From the IMG/VR virus record IMGVR_UViG_3300030107_004698, positions 8,075-37,079 of that record: DNA of 29,005 nucleotides; one strand, 5' to 3'. The position numbers were made by a program, and so were the translations under genes. Below the pieces are notes generated by a model. That model had not been told where the DNA came from. It worked only from the letters and a program-made list of their open reading frames with translations, and ran no database searches. This document shows positions 22,862 to 28,427 of this stretch, one piece after another. The DNA is from a virus. Position 1 is the first letter of the stretch, and each line of letters opens with the position of its first letter.

Positions 22862-24373
22862 CTATAAGTACCGCACCAGCTCTGGTCGGTTCGATTCTCT
22901 CAATTCATTAAATGTCGGCATCCTAAATTCAGGAACAGCATCTTCTTTCGGAAGATCCGCAGGAGATACATCGTTTAACATTCTTCCGCATAAACTCAGT
23001 ACATCTACCTGATCGTCGTATTTGCTGACAGGAAATTTCAACATTTCCGCAATCAGCGGAGATACCCAATATAAGTTTTTTGGAAACAAAATCATTCCCT
23101 GCGCCATACGACCTGCAAAAGAGTGGCATCGCTGTACTTTATCGGTAGAGGATGCAAATTGTTTGCGGTACACAAACGCTTTTTCTTCTCTTTGCCTTTT
23201 TTCTATCAATGACCCAATCGAACGGATAATCTGTCCCTTTTCCTCCGCCCATTGAATAGGTTTCCATTTTTTTACCAGATTCACGAAATGTTCTATCCAT
23301 GTTAAAGGGTCAGTGCGTAATCTCATCCAGTCTAATATATAAATTTGGTCGAGGTGATCTACGCCAAAGACTCCATGCACGGTATAATCTCCTTTTTCGG
23401 AAACTGCATAATCGGATGCTCCAAAAATCTTCAAGTTGGAAGGAACTTCGTCGTAATACCGAATCCATTCCCTCTTGAAAATCTCTCCTGATTCTGGAGT
23501 GGGTCGTTGCTGGTACAAAGCCGACCAGTTCCGTTCTCCCTGTGCCTTTCTCTCCTGCTCTAATATCTCTAGCGAATACCAATCAGCCCAAAGCGGCTCT
23601 CCCACCTCTCTTCCCATCGGGTCGTTTTCTTCGGCTAGTGCAGGAAGATTCAGGATTTCCCAAATCTCCCCATCACTTGCCTTTATCCGACCTGACTCGC
23701 CAGAGTAATTCGGTGGCAGTATACGACCTGCCAAATCATCTTCATGCCATCTCGTCTGAATCAGTATCATTGCCGAATCTGGTTTCAAACGAGTTCTAAA
23801 ATCCGATAAAAACCATTCCCAGTTCTTGTTTCGGTAGGTATCGGAATCGGCTTCTTCTCTTCCTTTCACAGGATCGTCGATAATCCCTAAATCGGCTCTA
23901 CGACCTGTTACCGCACCGCCTACTCCTACTGCGTAGTATTCTCCCCCTTTGGCATTTTCCCATCTTCCTGCCGCCTGAGAATCAGGACTCAATCCAAAAC
24001 CGTAAATGTCCTTGTATTCAGGGGAATCCACTATGTTCCGTATCTTTCTACCAAAGCGTTCCGCCAATGCTTCGGTATGCGATGCGTGGATAATATTTTT
24101 TCTCTCGTTTCTGCCCATCCAATAAGGCGGAAACAATACCGAGCAGTATGTTGATTTTGCGTGTCCTGGTGGCATAAACACCATTAACCGCTTTATTTCT
24201 CCTGTCTCGATCTTCTGCAATTTGTCCAGTAAAAGCAGGTGATGTTTTGCAGGAGGTGGTTCGTAACTGACCATTTTCACAAAATGTTCCAATTCCCTAG
24301 AAGCAAGTTCCTGCTGTATCCACTTTTGCTTCGTCACTAAAAGTTCGGGGCTAATTGGTTTCTTTTTATGCAA
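22862..24373 (-). CDS. terL: Terminase large subunit
   Basis: A 503-residue packaging motor. ATPase domain: Walker A PPGHAKST at residues 68-75 (a form lacking the usual GKT but with the conserved Lys), Walker B LGIIDDP at 162-168, and the coupling motif TRWHEDDL at 207-214. Nuclease domain: Asp321 in FGASDYAV and the DDQVD block near the C-terminus are candidate metal ligands of the RNase H-like fold that cuts concatemeric DNA. It overlaps terS by 8 bases. The WHEDDLAGR and GRRADLGIIDDPVKGREEADS stretches are very typical of this terminase clade in uncultured marine podoviruses. Confidence 0.93.
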   Translation of the reverse strand: MHKKKPISPELLVTKQKWIQQELASRELEHFVKMVSYEPPPAKHHLLLLDKLQKIETGEIKRLMVFMPPGHAKSTYCSVLFPPYWMGRNERKNIIHASHTEALAERFGRKIRNIVDSPEYKDIYGFGLSPDSQAAGRWENAKGGEYYAVGVGGAVTGRRADLGIIDDPVKGREEADSDTYRNKNWEWFLSDFRTRLKPDSAMILIQTRWHEDDLAGRILPPNYSGESGRIKASDGEIWEILNLPALAEENDPMGREVGEPLWADWYSLEILEQERKAQGERNWSALYQQRPTPESGEIFKREWIRYYDEVPSNLKIFGASDYAVSEKGDYTVHGVFGVDHLDQIYILDWMRLRTDPLTWIEHFVNLVKKWKPIQWAEEKGQIIRSIGSLIEKRQREEKAFVYRKQFASSTDKVQRCHSFAGRMAQGMILFPKNLYWVSPLIAEMLKFPVSKYDDQVDVLSLCGRMLNDVSPADLPKEDAVPEFRMPTFNELRESNRPELVRYL

Positions 24374-24803
24374 TCACTTCCCCCTCAACAACATCTTCTG
24401 CTGGTTTTGCCACTAACCGTTTTCCTATGTTTTGCAGTTCGGTCAGTTCTTTTGTACTCAACTGCGATAAATCAGGTCGGTGGCTAACATCAATCTGTCC
24501 CTTTACCGTTACCTGATAATTGTCCCTGTAAATCTCAGGTCTTCTGCTTTTAAGCAGAAACATGAGCAAAACATCTGATTTCTTTGCTCTCACCATCAGT
24601 TCATCTTCAAGCTGACAAGTCCCTATCTCAAATGCCACCCTATACTTCTCGTTCCAGTCAGGGTTTGCCTTCCGAAAATAATGCACTGTCCTTGTCGTTA
24701 TTCCCACCTTCTTGGCAGCGTCGGTTACTGTCTCTCCGTTCGCTAATAATTTCAAGAAGGTTTCCTGATGCGCTTTCTTGAACTTAGTATGCGAAGTACC
24801 CAA
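24366..24803 (-). CDS. terS: Terminase small subunit
   Basis: A 145-residue DNA-binding protein that recognises the packaging start. A helix-turn-helix lies in residues about 20-48 (ANGETVTDAAKKVGITTRTVHYFRKANPDW), followed by LEDELMVRAKKSDVLLMFLLKSRRPEIYRDNY, the common oligomerisation part of this family, and a terL-binding-like C-terminus. The start is a TTG at 24803 with AAGGAG 5 bases upstream. The conserved dyad 24821-24840 lies 17 bases before the start. Confidence 0.87.
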   Translation of the reverse strand: MGTSHTKFKKAHQETFLKLLANGETVTDAAKKVGITTRTVHYFRKANPDWNEKYRVAFEIGTCQLEDELMVRAKKSDVLLMFLLKSRRPEIYRDNYQVTVKGQIDVSHRPDLSQLSTKELTELQNIGKRLVAKPAEDVVEGEVIA

Positions 24804-24820
24804 TGTAACTCCTTGTAATT

Positions 24821-24840
24821 ATATATCCTTTACGATATAT
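24821..24840 (-). promoter_or_regulatory. Dyad upstream of the terminase genes
   Basis: Minus strand ATATATCGTAAAGGATATAT, a perfect 7-base inverted repeat around GTAAAG. It matches 19 bases of the element before the scaffold gene. Here it is not the ribosome site (AAGGAG nearer the TTG is), which favours a promoter or protein-binding role rather than only translation. Confidence 0.6.
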
Positions 24841-24853
24841 TACTAATGATATC

Positions 24854-24894
24854 CATACACCAAAAATCATACAAAGTCAATGATTTTGTGTATG
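24854..24894. promoter_or_regulatory. Inverted repeat in the divergent control region
   Basis: CATACAC-CA-AAAATCAT pairs with ATGATTTTGTGTATG across a 9-base loop, a 15-bp arm with a 2-base bulge. It lies between the leftward terS and the rightward 24935 gene, so it may be an operator for a divergent regulator or a cruciform. Confidence 0.45.
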
Positions 24895-24917
24895 TACCCT
24901 TCTTGACCCACTATATA
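24886..24917 (+). promoter_or_regulatory. Possible promoter of the two small rightward genes
   Basis: A TTGTGT box at 24886-24891 and TATATA at 24912-24917, with spacing 20, longer than the usual 17. The leader to the ATG at 24935 is then only about 10 bases and has no Shine-Dalgarno sequence. The stretch GACCCACTATATATAGGGG also resembles a T7-class promoter with four extra bases. Weak evidence. Confidence 0.3.
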
Positions 24918-24934
24918 TAGGGGTTACAGCCAGA

Positions 24935-25144
24935 ATGATTATTCACCTTCTTGGCGGCTATTTAGACGGAAGTATTACCAGTACCGAAGATCACCTGGAG
25001 CAGTATCATTACCACAATACAGAACTAAACTCGATGCACATCTATACCCTCGTTACCGCAGCAGATGAAGTTCTCTGCTTTCCCGAAACCGAATATCTCG
25101 GAACTCCCTTTTTGTGCAGGGAAATAAAACGGATAGATCCGTAG
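24935..25144 (+). CDS. Small unknown protein, divergent from terS
   Basis: A 69-residue acidic ORF. It starts with ATG at 24935 without an obvious ribosome site (short or leaderless mRNA is possible). The protein (DGSITSTEDHLEQYHYHNTELNSMHIYTLV) has several His in a row and a C-terminal KRIDP. No family recognised. It is followed at 12 bases by a second small gene with a strong ribosome site. Confidence 0.5.
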   Translation: MIIHLLGGYLDGSITSTEDHLEQYHYHNTELNSMHIYTLVTAADEVLCFPETEYLGTPFLCREIKRIDP

Positions 25145-25156
25145 AAGGAGAAGAAA

Positions 25157-25360
25157 ATGTCATTTGAAGAAATGCTCAAAGAAAAGAACCTGAAAAAAGA
25201 TTATATGAAATACAAACAATCAGGAGTCGTTACCTATAAACTCGAATGTGCGGTTACGGAAATTTTACTCGATGATGGAGATATGAATATGTGGTTAGAA
25301 CTGAACAACAATGGAGAACCATCAGAACTCATTACAAACTATCTCTCTAACCTAGAATAA
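25157..25360 (+). CDS. Small unknown protein preceding the non-coding interval
   Basis: A 67-residue ORF with a strong ribosome site (AGAAGGAG 8 bases upstream). It starts MSFEEMLKEKNLKKDYMKYK and ends in a helical part. The size, charge and neighbours fit an early anti-host protein, but nothing identifies it. A long hairpin follows its stop by 12 bases. Confidence 0.55.
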   Translation: MSFEEMLKEKNLKKDYMKYKQSGVVTYKLECAVTEILLDDGDMNMWLELNNNGEPSELITNYLSNLE

Positions 25361-25372
25361 AGTCTTTCAAAT

Positions 25373-25426
25373 ACCCTATTACATATATTATATTATATTA
25401 AATATAATATAATATATTAATAGGGT
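25373..25426. repeat. Long A+T inverted repeat after the rightward genes
   Basis: ACCCTATTA ... TAATAGGGT at the outer ends and about 26 paired bases in total, nearly all A-T, with one bulged C in the left arm. It could be a cruciform or replication/termination element. As an intrinsic terminator it is unlikely, since no T-run follows (TAAAAACAG). Confidence 0.6.
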
Positions 25427-25443
25427 AAAAACAGTTTGTCCCT

Positions 25444-25463
25444 GTAATACCCTCTAGTATTAC
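25444..25463 (+). ncRNA. Hairpin GTAATAC/GTATTAC with CCTCTA loop
   Basis: Perfect 7-bp inverted repeat with a 6-base loop CCTCTA. The loop is close to complementary to a Shine-Dalgarno sequence. TACCCTCT-N-GTA recurs at 25553-25564 inside the next hairpin. Transcription is not shown. Confidence 0.35.
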
Positions 25464-25543
25464 TTTAACTTTTTAAGGTATGCCACAAACGATATAACCT
25501 CCATGTAAACAATCTATTAACGAATCAAAGTTAAGAAAAAGGT

Positions 25544-25570
25544 ACAGGGTATTACCCTCTTGTACCCTGT
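25544..25570 (+). ncRNA. Hairpin ACAGGGTA/TACCCTGT with CCCTCT loop
   Basis: An 8-bp stem with an 11-base loop TTACCCTCTTG. Together with 25444-25463 it gives two hairpins that both show the string TACCCTCT in or at the loop, as an RNA with a repeated exposed motif would. Confidence 0.35.
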
Positions 25571-25690
25571 TCGTCCCTGATAGCCACTATTTTTGTAAGA
25601 CAAAAAATATAATTGCCTTGAAATATGGTATGGTTTTTTTTGAAAAAAATTTTAAAAATTATTTGAAAAATCATTATCGGTTGAGAGTAG

Positions 25691-25828
25691 TCTGACCACG
25701 ATCACGACCCCAACCCGCCGACCGCCCCCCCCATCAAGAAAATTCAAGAAATTCTTGAAAGTACGGAAAAACTAGATGTCCACGTTGCAAGATATAATGT
25801 TGCCATTCCTTTAAAAACAAAGACTTAG
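25691..25828 (+). pseudogene. GC-rich open remnant with run of eight C
   Basis: The frame is open for 45 codons (from TCT at 25691 to TAG at 25826-25828), flanked upstream by in-frame TAG and TGA, with no ATG, GTG or TTG start. It reads SDHDHDPNPPTAPP, then IKKIQEILESTEKLDVHVARYNVAI and a Lys-rich end: a His/Asp/Pro-rich linker followed by a plausible helix. The first 45 bases are strongly GC-rich (with C at 25725-25732), unlike anything around. It looks like the end of a degraded or transferred gene, or an attachment site. Translation today is unlikely. Confidence 0.35.
25743..25759. repeat. 17-base palindrome TTCAAGAA-A-TTCTTGAA
   Basis: Perfect 8-bp dyad around a single A, overlapping the open remnant. 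It could bind a dimeric regulator. It may also be a chance product of a helix-coding region (KKIQEILE). Confidence 0.4.
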
Positions 25829-25870
25829 CAATAAAAATATGCCTAGTGTTCACAATATGAGAACAAAATG

Positions 25871-25924
25871 ACCTGTTAGCAGCTGCGATTGCTGCGATTT
25901 GTTTACCTTGAAGCTGTAACAGGT
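25871..25924 (+). ncRNA. Two-level stem-loop candidate
   Basis: ACCTGTTA (25871-25878) pairs exactly with TAACAGGT (25917-25924). Inside, GCAGC (25879-25883) pairs with GCTGC (25891-25895). The result is a closed domain with an internal hairpin and a single-stranded tail. No tRNA T-loop is present, so it is not a tRNA. Confidence 0.4.
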
Positions 25925-25960
25925 GAGATATTGGATCTTCAAATAACCCTTTTTTATATT

Positions 25961-25992
25961 AAGGGAAGCGCTCCAATAACGAAACTTCCCTT
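25961..25992 (+). ncRNA. Stem-loop AAGGGAAG/CTTCCCTT with a competing partner
   Basis: A perfect 8-bp stem with a 16-base loop. The left arm AAGGG can instead pair with CCCTT at 25948-25952 just upstream. Two exclusive foldings are possible, as in attenuators. No leader peptide or target gene downstream supports attenuation. Confidence 0.35.
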
Positions 25993-25995
25993 ATC

Positions 25996-26230
25996 CCTTC
26001 TTAATCTCTCATAACCTACCATTCAAAACCCACCATTAAACCACGATATAAACCATTCAAAGCAATCCAAAAAACGCTTAAAACGTCCTATAACGCTTTA
26101 AAAAACATTAAAAAAAGCAATTTAACGTTATTTTATGATTATTTAATGTATTTATTGAATGGACATTAAATAGAGATAAAAGAAGACATCAATAGAGAGC
26201 ATTTAAGAGCATTTAAAAGACGTTAACTTT
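25996..26230. repeat. A+T-rich repeat tract
   Basis: Short motifs recur: ACCATTCAAA twice (26018 and 26051), AGAGCATTTAA twice in tandem (near 26197-26217), ACATTAAA and ATTTAA several times, and CGTTAA/TTAACG at several points. It has the look of an unwinding region or protein-binding repeats rather than coding DNA. Confidence 0.45.
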
Positions 26231-26274
26231 AAGCACTGGTGATAACTGATATCATTTATTAAAAGACAATAAAA

Positions 26275-26301
26275 AACCCGTCTAAACGAATTAGACGGGT
26301 T
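26275..26301. terminator. Bidirectional intrinsic terminator
   Basis: AACCCGTCTAA and TTAGACGGGTT form an 11-bp perfect stem around ACGAA. On the plus strand it is followed by TTCTTATTTT, on the minus strand by TTTTATTG, so both directions are covered. It ends the leftward small-gene operon (last gene stops at 26329) and probably any rightward transcript from the non-coding interval. Confidence 0.9.
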
Positions 26302-26328
26302 CTTATTTTGTAACTAGTAACTAGTTTA

Positions 26329-26460
26329 TTAGTATTTAATCTTAGAAAGTATTTTAGCCACCTTTTTTAATTGTGATGTACTCAACTTATCAATAGCACT
26401 TACATTTACAGCATTTTTAAAAGGATCGTTTATTTTGTTTTTAATCGCTTTTTTAACCAT
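26329..26460 (-). CDS. 43-residue basic protein at the end of the leftward operon
   Basis: A short gene read from the sequence. ATG at 26460 with AGGAG 8 bases upstream, 43 codons to TAA, directly before the terminator. The peptide is Lys-rich and helical (MVKKAIKNKINDPFKN at the start, LSTSQLKKVAKILSKIKY at the end). No family recognised. It could be a nucleic-acid-binding or antimicrobial-type peptide by charge; this is a guess. Confidence 0.6.
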   Translation of the reverse strand: MVKKAIKNKINDPFKNAVNVSAIDKLSTSQLKKVAKILSKIKY

Positions 26461-26483
26461 TGTTTTAATCTCCTGTTTTAACA

Positions 26484-26702
26484 TTATATCTCAGTTATTT
26501 TGTAAGAAGTGTTGTCAGTATCATATAGATCGAGATCATCTTTAAACTGATGTAGATTATCCCATGAATCACCACGAAGATCAGTAACTAAACCATTACA
26601 TAACTCATAAAAAATATAACCGCCATCCACTTGAATTACCTTTTTAATCCCTAGCTTTTGCAATGTGAACTTGTCTAGTTGATCAATATAATTTTTAGCC
26701 AT
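26484..26702 (-). CDS. Small acidic unknown protein
   Basis: A 72-residue ORF with an excellent ribosome site (AAGGAGA 8 bases upstream). The C-terminal half is acidic (DSWDNLHQFKDDLDLYDTDN). The combination VDGGYIFYELCNGLVTDLRGD is a beta-like core. Unknown function; part of the leftward operon of small genes that resembles early host-takeover operons. Confidence 0.65.
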   Translation of the reverse strand: MAKNYIDQLDKFTLQKLGIKKVIQVDGGYIFYELCNGLVTDLRGDSWDNLHQFKDDLDLYDTDNTSYKITEI

Positions 26703-26768
26703 TATCTAAGTCTCCTTTTTTTTGTTCGTATCTCCTTGATACTTATCTTTAGTATATCGCTGGTTATC

Positions 26769-27059
26769 TCATCTACTACGAAATTCTATATTGTGAGAAT
26801 AAAGAACCTGTTCTATCTTAGGCAAAATTTCTTCATCAAAAAATTCCTGCCCTAACTCCGTAAATTCAGTACCTCCGTCTTTTAAAGTTTTGAATAAAAG
26901 ATCGTGAACTTTTTTAGAATTTTCCTGTTCTGAATATTTTTTACCTTCTTTTATATTTACGGTTAAAGCATCCATTGCAATATCTGCAAGTTCACAAGTG
27001 AGACCGATCCAAGTAGAAGGATCAAGATATATTTTTTCTGGTTCAATTTTAAAGTTCAT
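26769..27059 (-). CDS. Unknown protein of the leftward operon
   Basis: A 96-residue acidic helical protein, start ATG at 27059 inside the end of the upstream gene (11-base overlap). It contains STWIGLTCELADIAMDALTVNI, then a Lys/Glu-rich region and LGQEFFDEEILPKIEQVL. No motif recognised. The overlap argues for co-translation with the 163-residue gene. Confidence 0.6.
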   Translation of the reverse strand: MNFKIEPEKIYLDPSTWIGLTCELADIAMDALTVNIKEGKKYSEQENSKKVHDLLFKTLKDGGTEFTELGQEFFDEEILPKIEQVLYSHNIEFRSR

Positions 27060-27540
27060 TAGTAACCCTTTCTAATTTGACAAGTTTTAAAATAGTGTCA
27101 TTCGTTTTTCTACTTAGTAAATGAAGTTCAAACCCTATTTCTTTTAAAATCGTAGTTACAGAAGAAAAACCACAAGCACCGTCAATTATAGGTATCGTAT
27201 GTTTTTCTGTTGGTAGTTTAGAAGATTGCTTATAAACATCCTGTAACCTTGCAAGACCTGTTAATTTTGTTAACTCGTCTTTTTCTTCTTTTTCCAAACA
27301 TTCTTGAGAAGGTTTATAGTTGGGATCGTTAAAAGTTAAACCGTAAAAAGTTTTATCAAGTTTCAATAATTCCTTTTCAAATTTCATTGCTACCCAGTCA
27401 CCCAAACAAGTACCTTCCATGTCATAACCACCACCATTACATCTAGATACTTTTTTTGTATCTACATATAAAGTACAAACATTGTATCCGTAGCTATTTC
27501 TTGCTTTGCTAGTTGTCCATTTAAAATGTAAAGAATTCAT
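27049..27540 (-). CDS. Unknown protein of the leftward operon
   Basis: A 163-residue soluble protein, the largest gene of this operon. The N-terminal half is beta-like (FKWTTSKARNSYGYNVCTLYVDTKKVSRCNGGGYDMEGTCLGDWVAMKF) with three cysteines; the C-terminal half contains IIDGACGFSSVTTILKEIGFELHLLSRK. Proteins with a GYD-x-x-G-x-x-LGxW-type N-terminal domain are known from phage early regions, but without function. The start is preceded by AAGGATATAAA. Confidence 0.62.
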   Translation of the reverse strand: MNSLHFKWTTSKARNSYGYNVCTLYVDTKKVSRCNGGGYDMEGTCLGDWVAMKFEKELLKLDKTFYGLTFNDPNYKPSQECLEKEEKDELTKLTGLARLQDVYKQSSKLPTEKHTIPIIDGACGFSSVTTILKEIGFELHLLSRKTNDTILKLVKLERVTNEL

Positions 27541-27541
27541 T

Positions 27542-27748
27542 TTATATCCTTTCCATTTTAGAGATTTGGGAAGGACTAAAATTATATTTATCTCTCAAGA
27601 TTTTACTGGCGTAGTCTGAAACTTCTTTATAATTTTTTAAGAAAGTCCAGCCATTCAAAAAATACGCTTCTATCGGATTTTTTACAGCATTAATTAAAAT
27701 CTTCTTATGATGTTCTTCTATTGGATTTTTTGATCTACAATATGACAT
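27542..27748 (-). CDS. Small basic unknown protein
   Basis: A 68-residue ORF starting MSYCRSKNPIEEHHKKILIN, with AAAGGA upstream and 1 base before the next gene. The sequence has NPIEAYFLNGWTFLKNYKEVSDYASKILRDKYNFSPSQISKM: basic, helical, resembling a DNA-binding helix bundle but not classifiable. Upstream on the minus strand is CCCTAACCCTAA, a short tandem. Confidence 0.58.
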   Translation of the reverse strand: MSYCRSKNPIEEHHKKILINAVKNPIEAYFLNGWTFLKNYKEVSDYASKILRDKYNFSPSQISKMERI

Positions 27749-27784
27749 TCGTTTTTTCCTTTCGTTAGGGTTAGGGATACGATA

Positions 27785-27813
27785 GGTGTAGAAGTTGTTC
27801 GGACTTCTACACC
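27785..27813. terminator. Perfect 11-bp hairpin between small genes
   Basis: GGTGTAGAAGT and ACTTCTACACC pair perfectly around a 7-base loop and include the stop codon of the 32-residue gene. No T-run follows on the minus strand, so it may be a processing or stability hairpin that separates the miniproteins from the next genes. Confidence 0.5.
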
Positions 27814-27905
27814 GACTTTAAAAAAGTAACTAATAATTTATTTTCATGCTTCGGATTAAAAACCAATTTAAATCCATTCTTTAAAGTTCTTTTTTCTTTT
27901 TGCAT
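27807..27905 (-). CDS. 32-residue basic miniprotein
   Basis: A short gene read from the sequence. ATG at 27905 with GGAGA 7 bases upstream, TAG at 27807 inside a hairpin. The peptide starts MQKEKRTLKNGFKLVF and is Lys-rich. Its leader and first codons (GGAGATCAAAAAATGCAAA) are nearly the same as those of the gene upstream. No family recognised. Confidence 0.5.
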   Translation of the reverse strand: MQKEKRTLKNGFKLVFNPKHENKLLVTFLKSV

Positions 27906-27932
27906 TTTTTGATCTCCTATAATTTTTTCGGG

Positions 27933-28109
27933 TTAAATATTCAATACATTAATTTGATAATTCACTTCCTTCAAATCCACCTTATTCGCTTCCTTGCTTA
28001 AATTGAAATCTTCATTGGATTCAATAACAATCAGTTTTTTTTCAAATTGATTAATTGCATCCATTAAAACTTCTTTTGTTGCTACAAAGTAATGTTTTTT
28101 AGTTTGCAT
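27933..28109 (-). CDS. 58-residue unknown protein, first gene of the leftward operon
   Basis: A short gene read from the sequence. ATG at 28109 with AGGAGA 7 bases upstream, TAA at 27933. It begins MQTKKHYFVATKEVLMDAIN, continues with a strand LIVIES and ends YQINVLNI, a compact alpha/beta shape. It lies about 40 bases after a predicted start site of the leftward promoter. Small size and early position fit a host-takeover protein; function unknown. Confidence 0.6.
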   Translation of the reverse strand: MQTKKHYFVATKEVLMDAINQFEKKLIVIESNEDFNLSKEANKVDLKEVNYQINVLNI

Positions 28110-28158
28110 TGTTTGATCTCCTGTCTATGAATAAAAAAATATATATCTTATAAGAGAT

Positions 28159-28187
28159 ATTATCTATTTTATTTATTAATAAGTAAA
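28159..28187 (-). promoter_or_regulatory. Leftward sigma-70-type promoter
   Basis: On the minus strand TTTACT (28187-28182), 17-base spacer, GATAAT (28164-28159). It would start transcription near 28152, 43 bases before the first gene of the leftward operon. The spacing is ideal. Confidence 0.6.
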
Positions 28188-28233
28188 GCACTTTTTGTCA
28201 TACATTAATTATAAATATTAATAGGGTTCTATT

Positions 28234-28256
28234 CTGGAAGCTGGAAGCTGGAAGCT
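28234..28256 (+). repeat. 7-bp tandem repeat CTGGAAG x3
   Basis: Three exact copies of CTGGAAG followed by CT. Three TGCG tetramers with 9-10 base spacing follow (28258, 28267, 28277). It lies in the control region between the divergent promoters. Confidence 0.7.
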
Positions 28257-28290
28257 TTGCGATCACTGCGAATTTTTGCGGCTAAAAATT

Positions 28291-28400
28291 AGTTTTTTTC
28301 TAGTCTGTTTTCTTAGTCTGTTTTGTTCTGTTTTTTGTTCTGTTTTTCTTGTGTTTTTTCTTGTATTTTTTTGTTCTGTTTTTTCTTGTTTTTTCTTGGT
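28291..28400 (+). other. Strand-asymmetric T-rich tract
   Basis: About 110 bases almost without A on the plus strand. TCTGTTTT occurs five times (28304, 28317, 28327, 28339, 28375), and TCTTG followed by T-runs several times. Next to it comes ATATCTATATATATAGC and then the iterons. In lambda-type origins an asymmetric A/T tract lies beside the iterons; this is the same order. Confidence 0.6.
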
Positions 28401-28427
28401 TTATATCTATATATATAGCTATTTTTT

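Larger units (their letters stand above)
25361..26328. other. Non-coding interval of about 970 bases
   Basis: No start/stop pair on either strand gives a credible gene. What is visible: the long A+T hairpin (25373-25426), hairpins at 25444 and 25544 with C-rich loops, an A/T-rich tract with runs of T and A (25636-25675), a GC-rich open remnant (25691-25828), a 17-base palindrome (25743), two stem-loops (25871-25924, 25961-25992), A+T-rich repeats (25996-26230) and a terminator (26275-26301). Confidence 0.55.

Noticed and set aside
22862-22875. TATAGGGG before the portal as a second T7-like promoter
   Set aside because: It is the end of terL plus the ribosome site AGGGG; no further similarity to the 24913 site beyond nine bases.
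25871-25924. tRNA
   Set aside because: The 8-bp closing stem suggested a tRNA or tmRNA piece, but no T-loop GTTCGA, no anticodon arm of proper size and no CCA end are present. No tRNA was seen in the window.
25998-26022. 22-codon minus-strand frame starting near 26022
   Set aside because: No ribosome site, and its codons overlap the stem-loop at 25961-25992, which explains the sequence better.
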